Positions 6,564-6,601 of a stretch of 6,601 nucleotides of DNA are shown in pieces. Within the stretch, counting starts at the first letter, position 1. Every line of letters begins with the position of its first letter. This stretch comes from Candidatus Bipolaricaulota bacterium (lineage in GTDB: Bacteria; Bipolaricaulota; Bipolaricaulia; RBG-16-55-9; DRXL01), in assembly GCA_023512665.1 (NCBI GenBank), contig JAILZC010000051.1, positions 1 through 6,601 on the forward strand. Direction: 5' to 3'. The notes beneath the pieces were generated by a model. It was not told the DNA's origin. It worked only from the letters and a program-made list of their open reading frames with translations, and made no database searches. The position numbers were made by a program, and so were the translations under genes.

Positions 6564-6595
6564 CCAGGCTTCGCCTGGACCAGACTGCGTCTGGA
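6564..6595. repeat. Tandem pair of 16-base palindromic units upstream of lpdA
   Basis: Unit 1 is CCAGGCTTCGCCTGGA (6564-6579) and unit 2 is CCAGACTGCGTCTGGA (6580-6595). Each folds as a 6-bp stem with a 3-base loop. They differ at three positions: one is in the loop, and the other two are a paired change, G-C to A-T, that keeps the stem. The bases CTGCTC follow to the window edge, so more of the array may lie outside. The units are about 35 bases upstream of the lpd coding start. No T-run marks them as a terminator on either strand. Confidence 0.7.
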
Positions 6596-6601
6596 CTGCT
6601 C

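Noticed and set aside
1..6601. A novel defence, mobile or CRISPR system
   Set aside because: All six genes are assigned to known housekeeping families, no spacer-repeat array or recombinase is present, and no unassigned gap exceeds 131 bases.

Overview
The window is a gene-dense piece of a bacterial chromosome, moderately GC-rich (about 60% by eye). It carries six protein genes: one cut by the left edge and five complete. All are recognisable housekeeping genes: transcription termination (rho), cell-wall synthesis and remodelling (murA and a LysM/M23 peptidase), ribosome rescue (hflX), chromosome replication (holB) and central carbon metabolism (lpd). I see no rRNA, tRNA, transposase, prophage, CRISPR array or defence gene. 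The phylum cannot be fixed from these genes. The order rho / LysM-M23 / murA / hflX and the divergent proteins suggest an uncultured or deep-branching lineage; a candidate phylum such as Bipolaricaulota (Acetothermia) is only a weak guess.

Left half, plus strand (1-4044): the 3' two-thirds of rho, then a membrane-anchored LysM plus M23 endopeptidase, then murA, then hflX. Successive genes overlap by 8, 4 and 4 bases, so this reads as one translationally coupled operon. The end of murA carries an exact TG-N-TATAAT extended -10 motif and a near-perfect but displaced Shine-Dalgarno sequence, so hflX may also have its own promoter. MurA has a charged C-terminal tail exactly there. HflX stops soon after its GTPase domain and overlaps the 3' end of holB, which runs the other way, by 17 bases.

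Right half, minus strand (4028-6528): lpd, then a 131-base spacer, then holB. holB encodes the DNA polymerase III clamp-loader delta' subunit, with a zinc cluster and a degenerate P-loop. lpd encodes a complete dihydrolipoyl dehydrogenase. No partner dehydrogenase genes are visible; they could lie beyond the right edge.

The core genes are ordinary, and I do not see a new multi-gene system. The unexplained structure is a set of palindromic elements confined to the right 2.5 kb. One is a 49-base palindrome that is read through in frame inside holB. Two CCCTCTCC-type hairpins lie between lpd and holB, and one of them supplies the lpd stop codon. Upstream of lpd is a tandem pair of 16-base hairpin units with a compensatory base-pair change between the copies.
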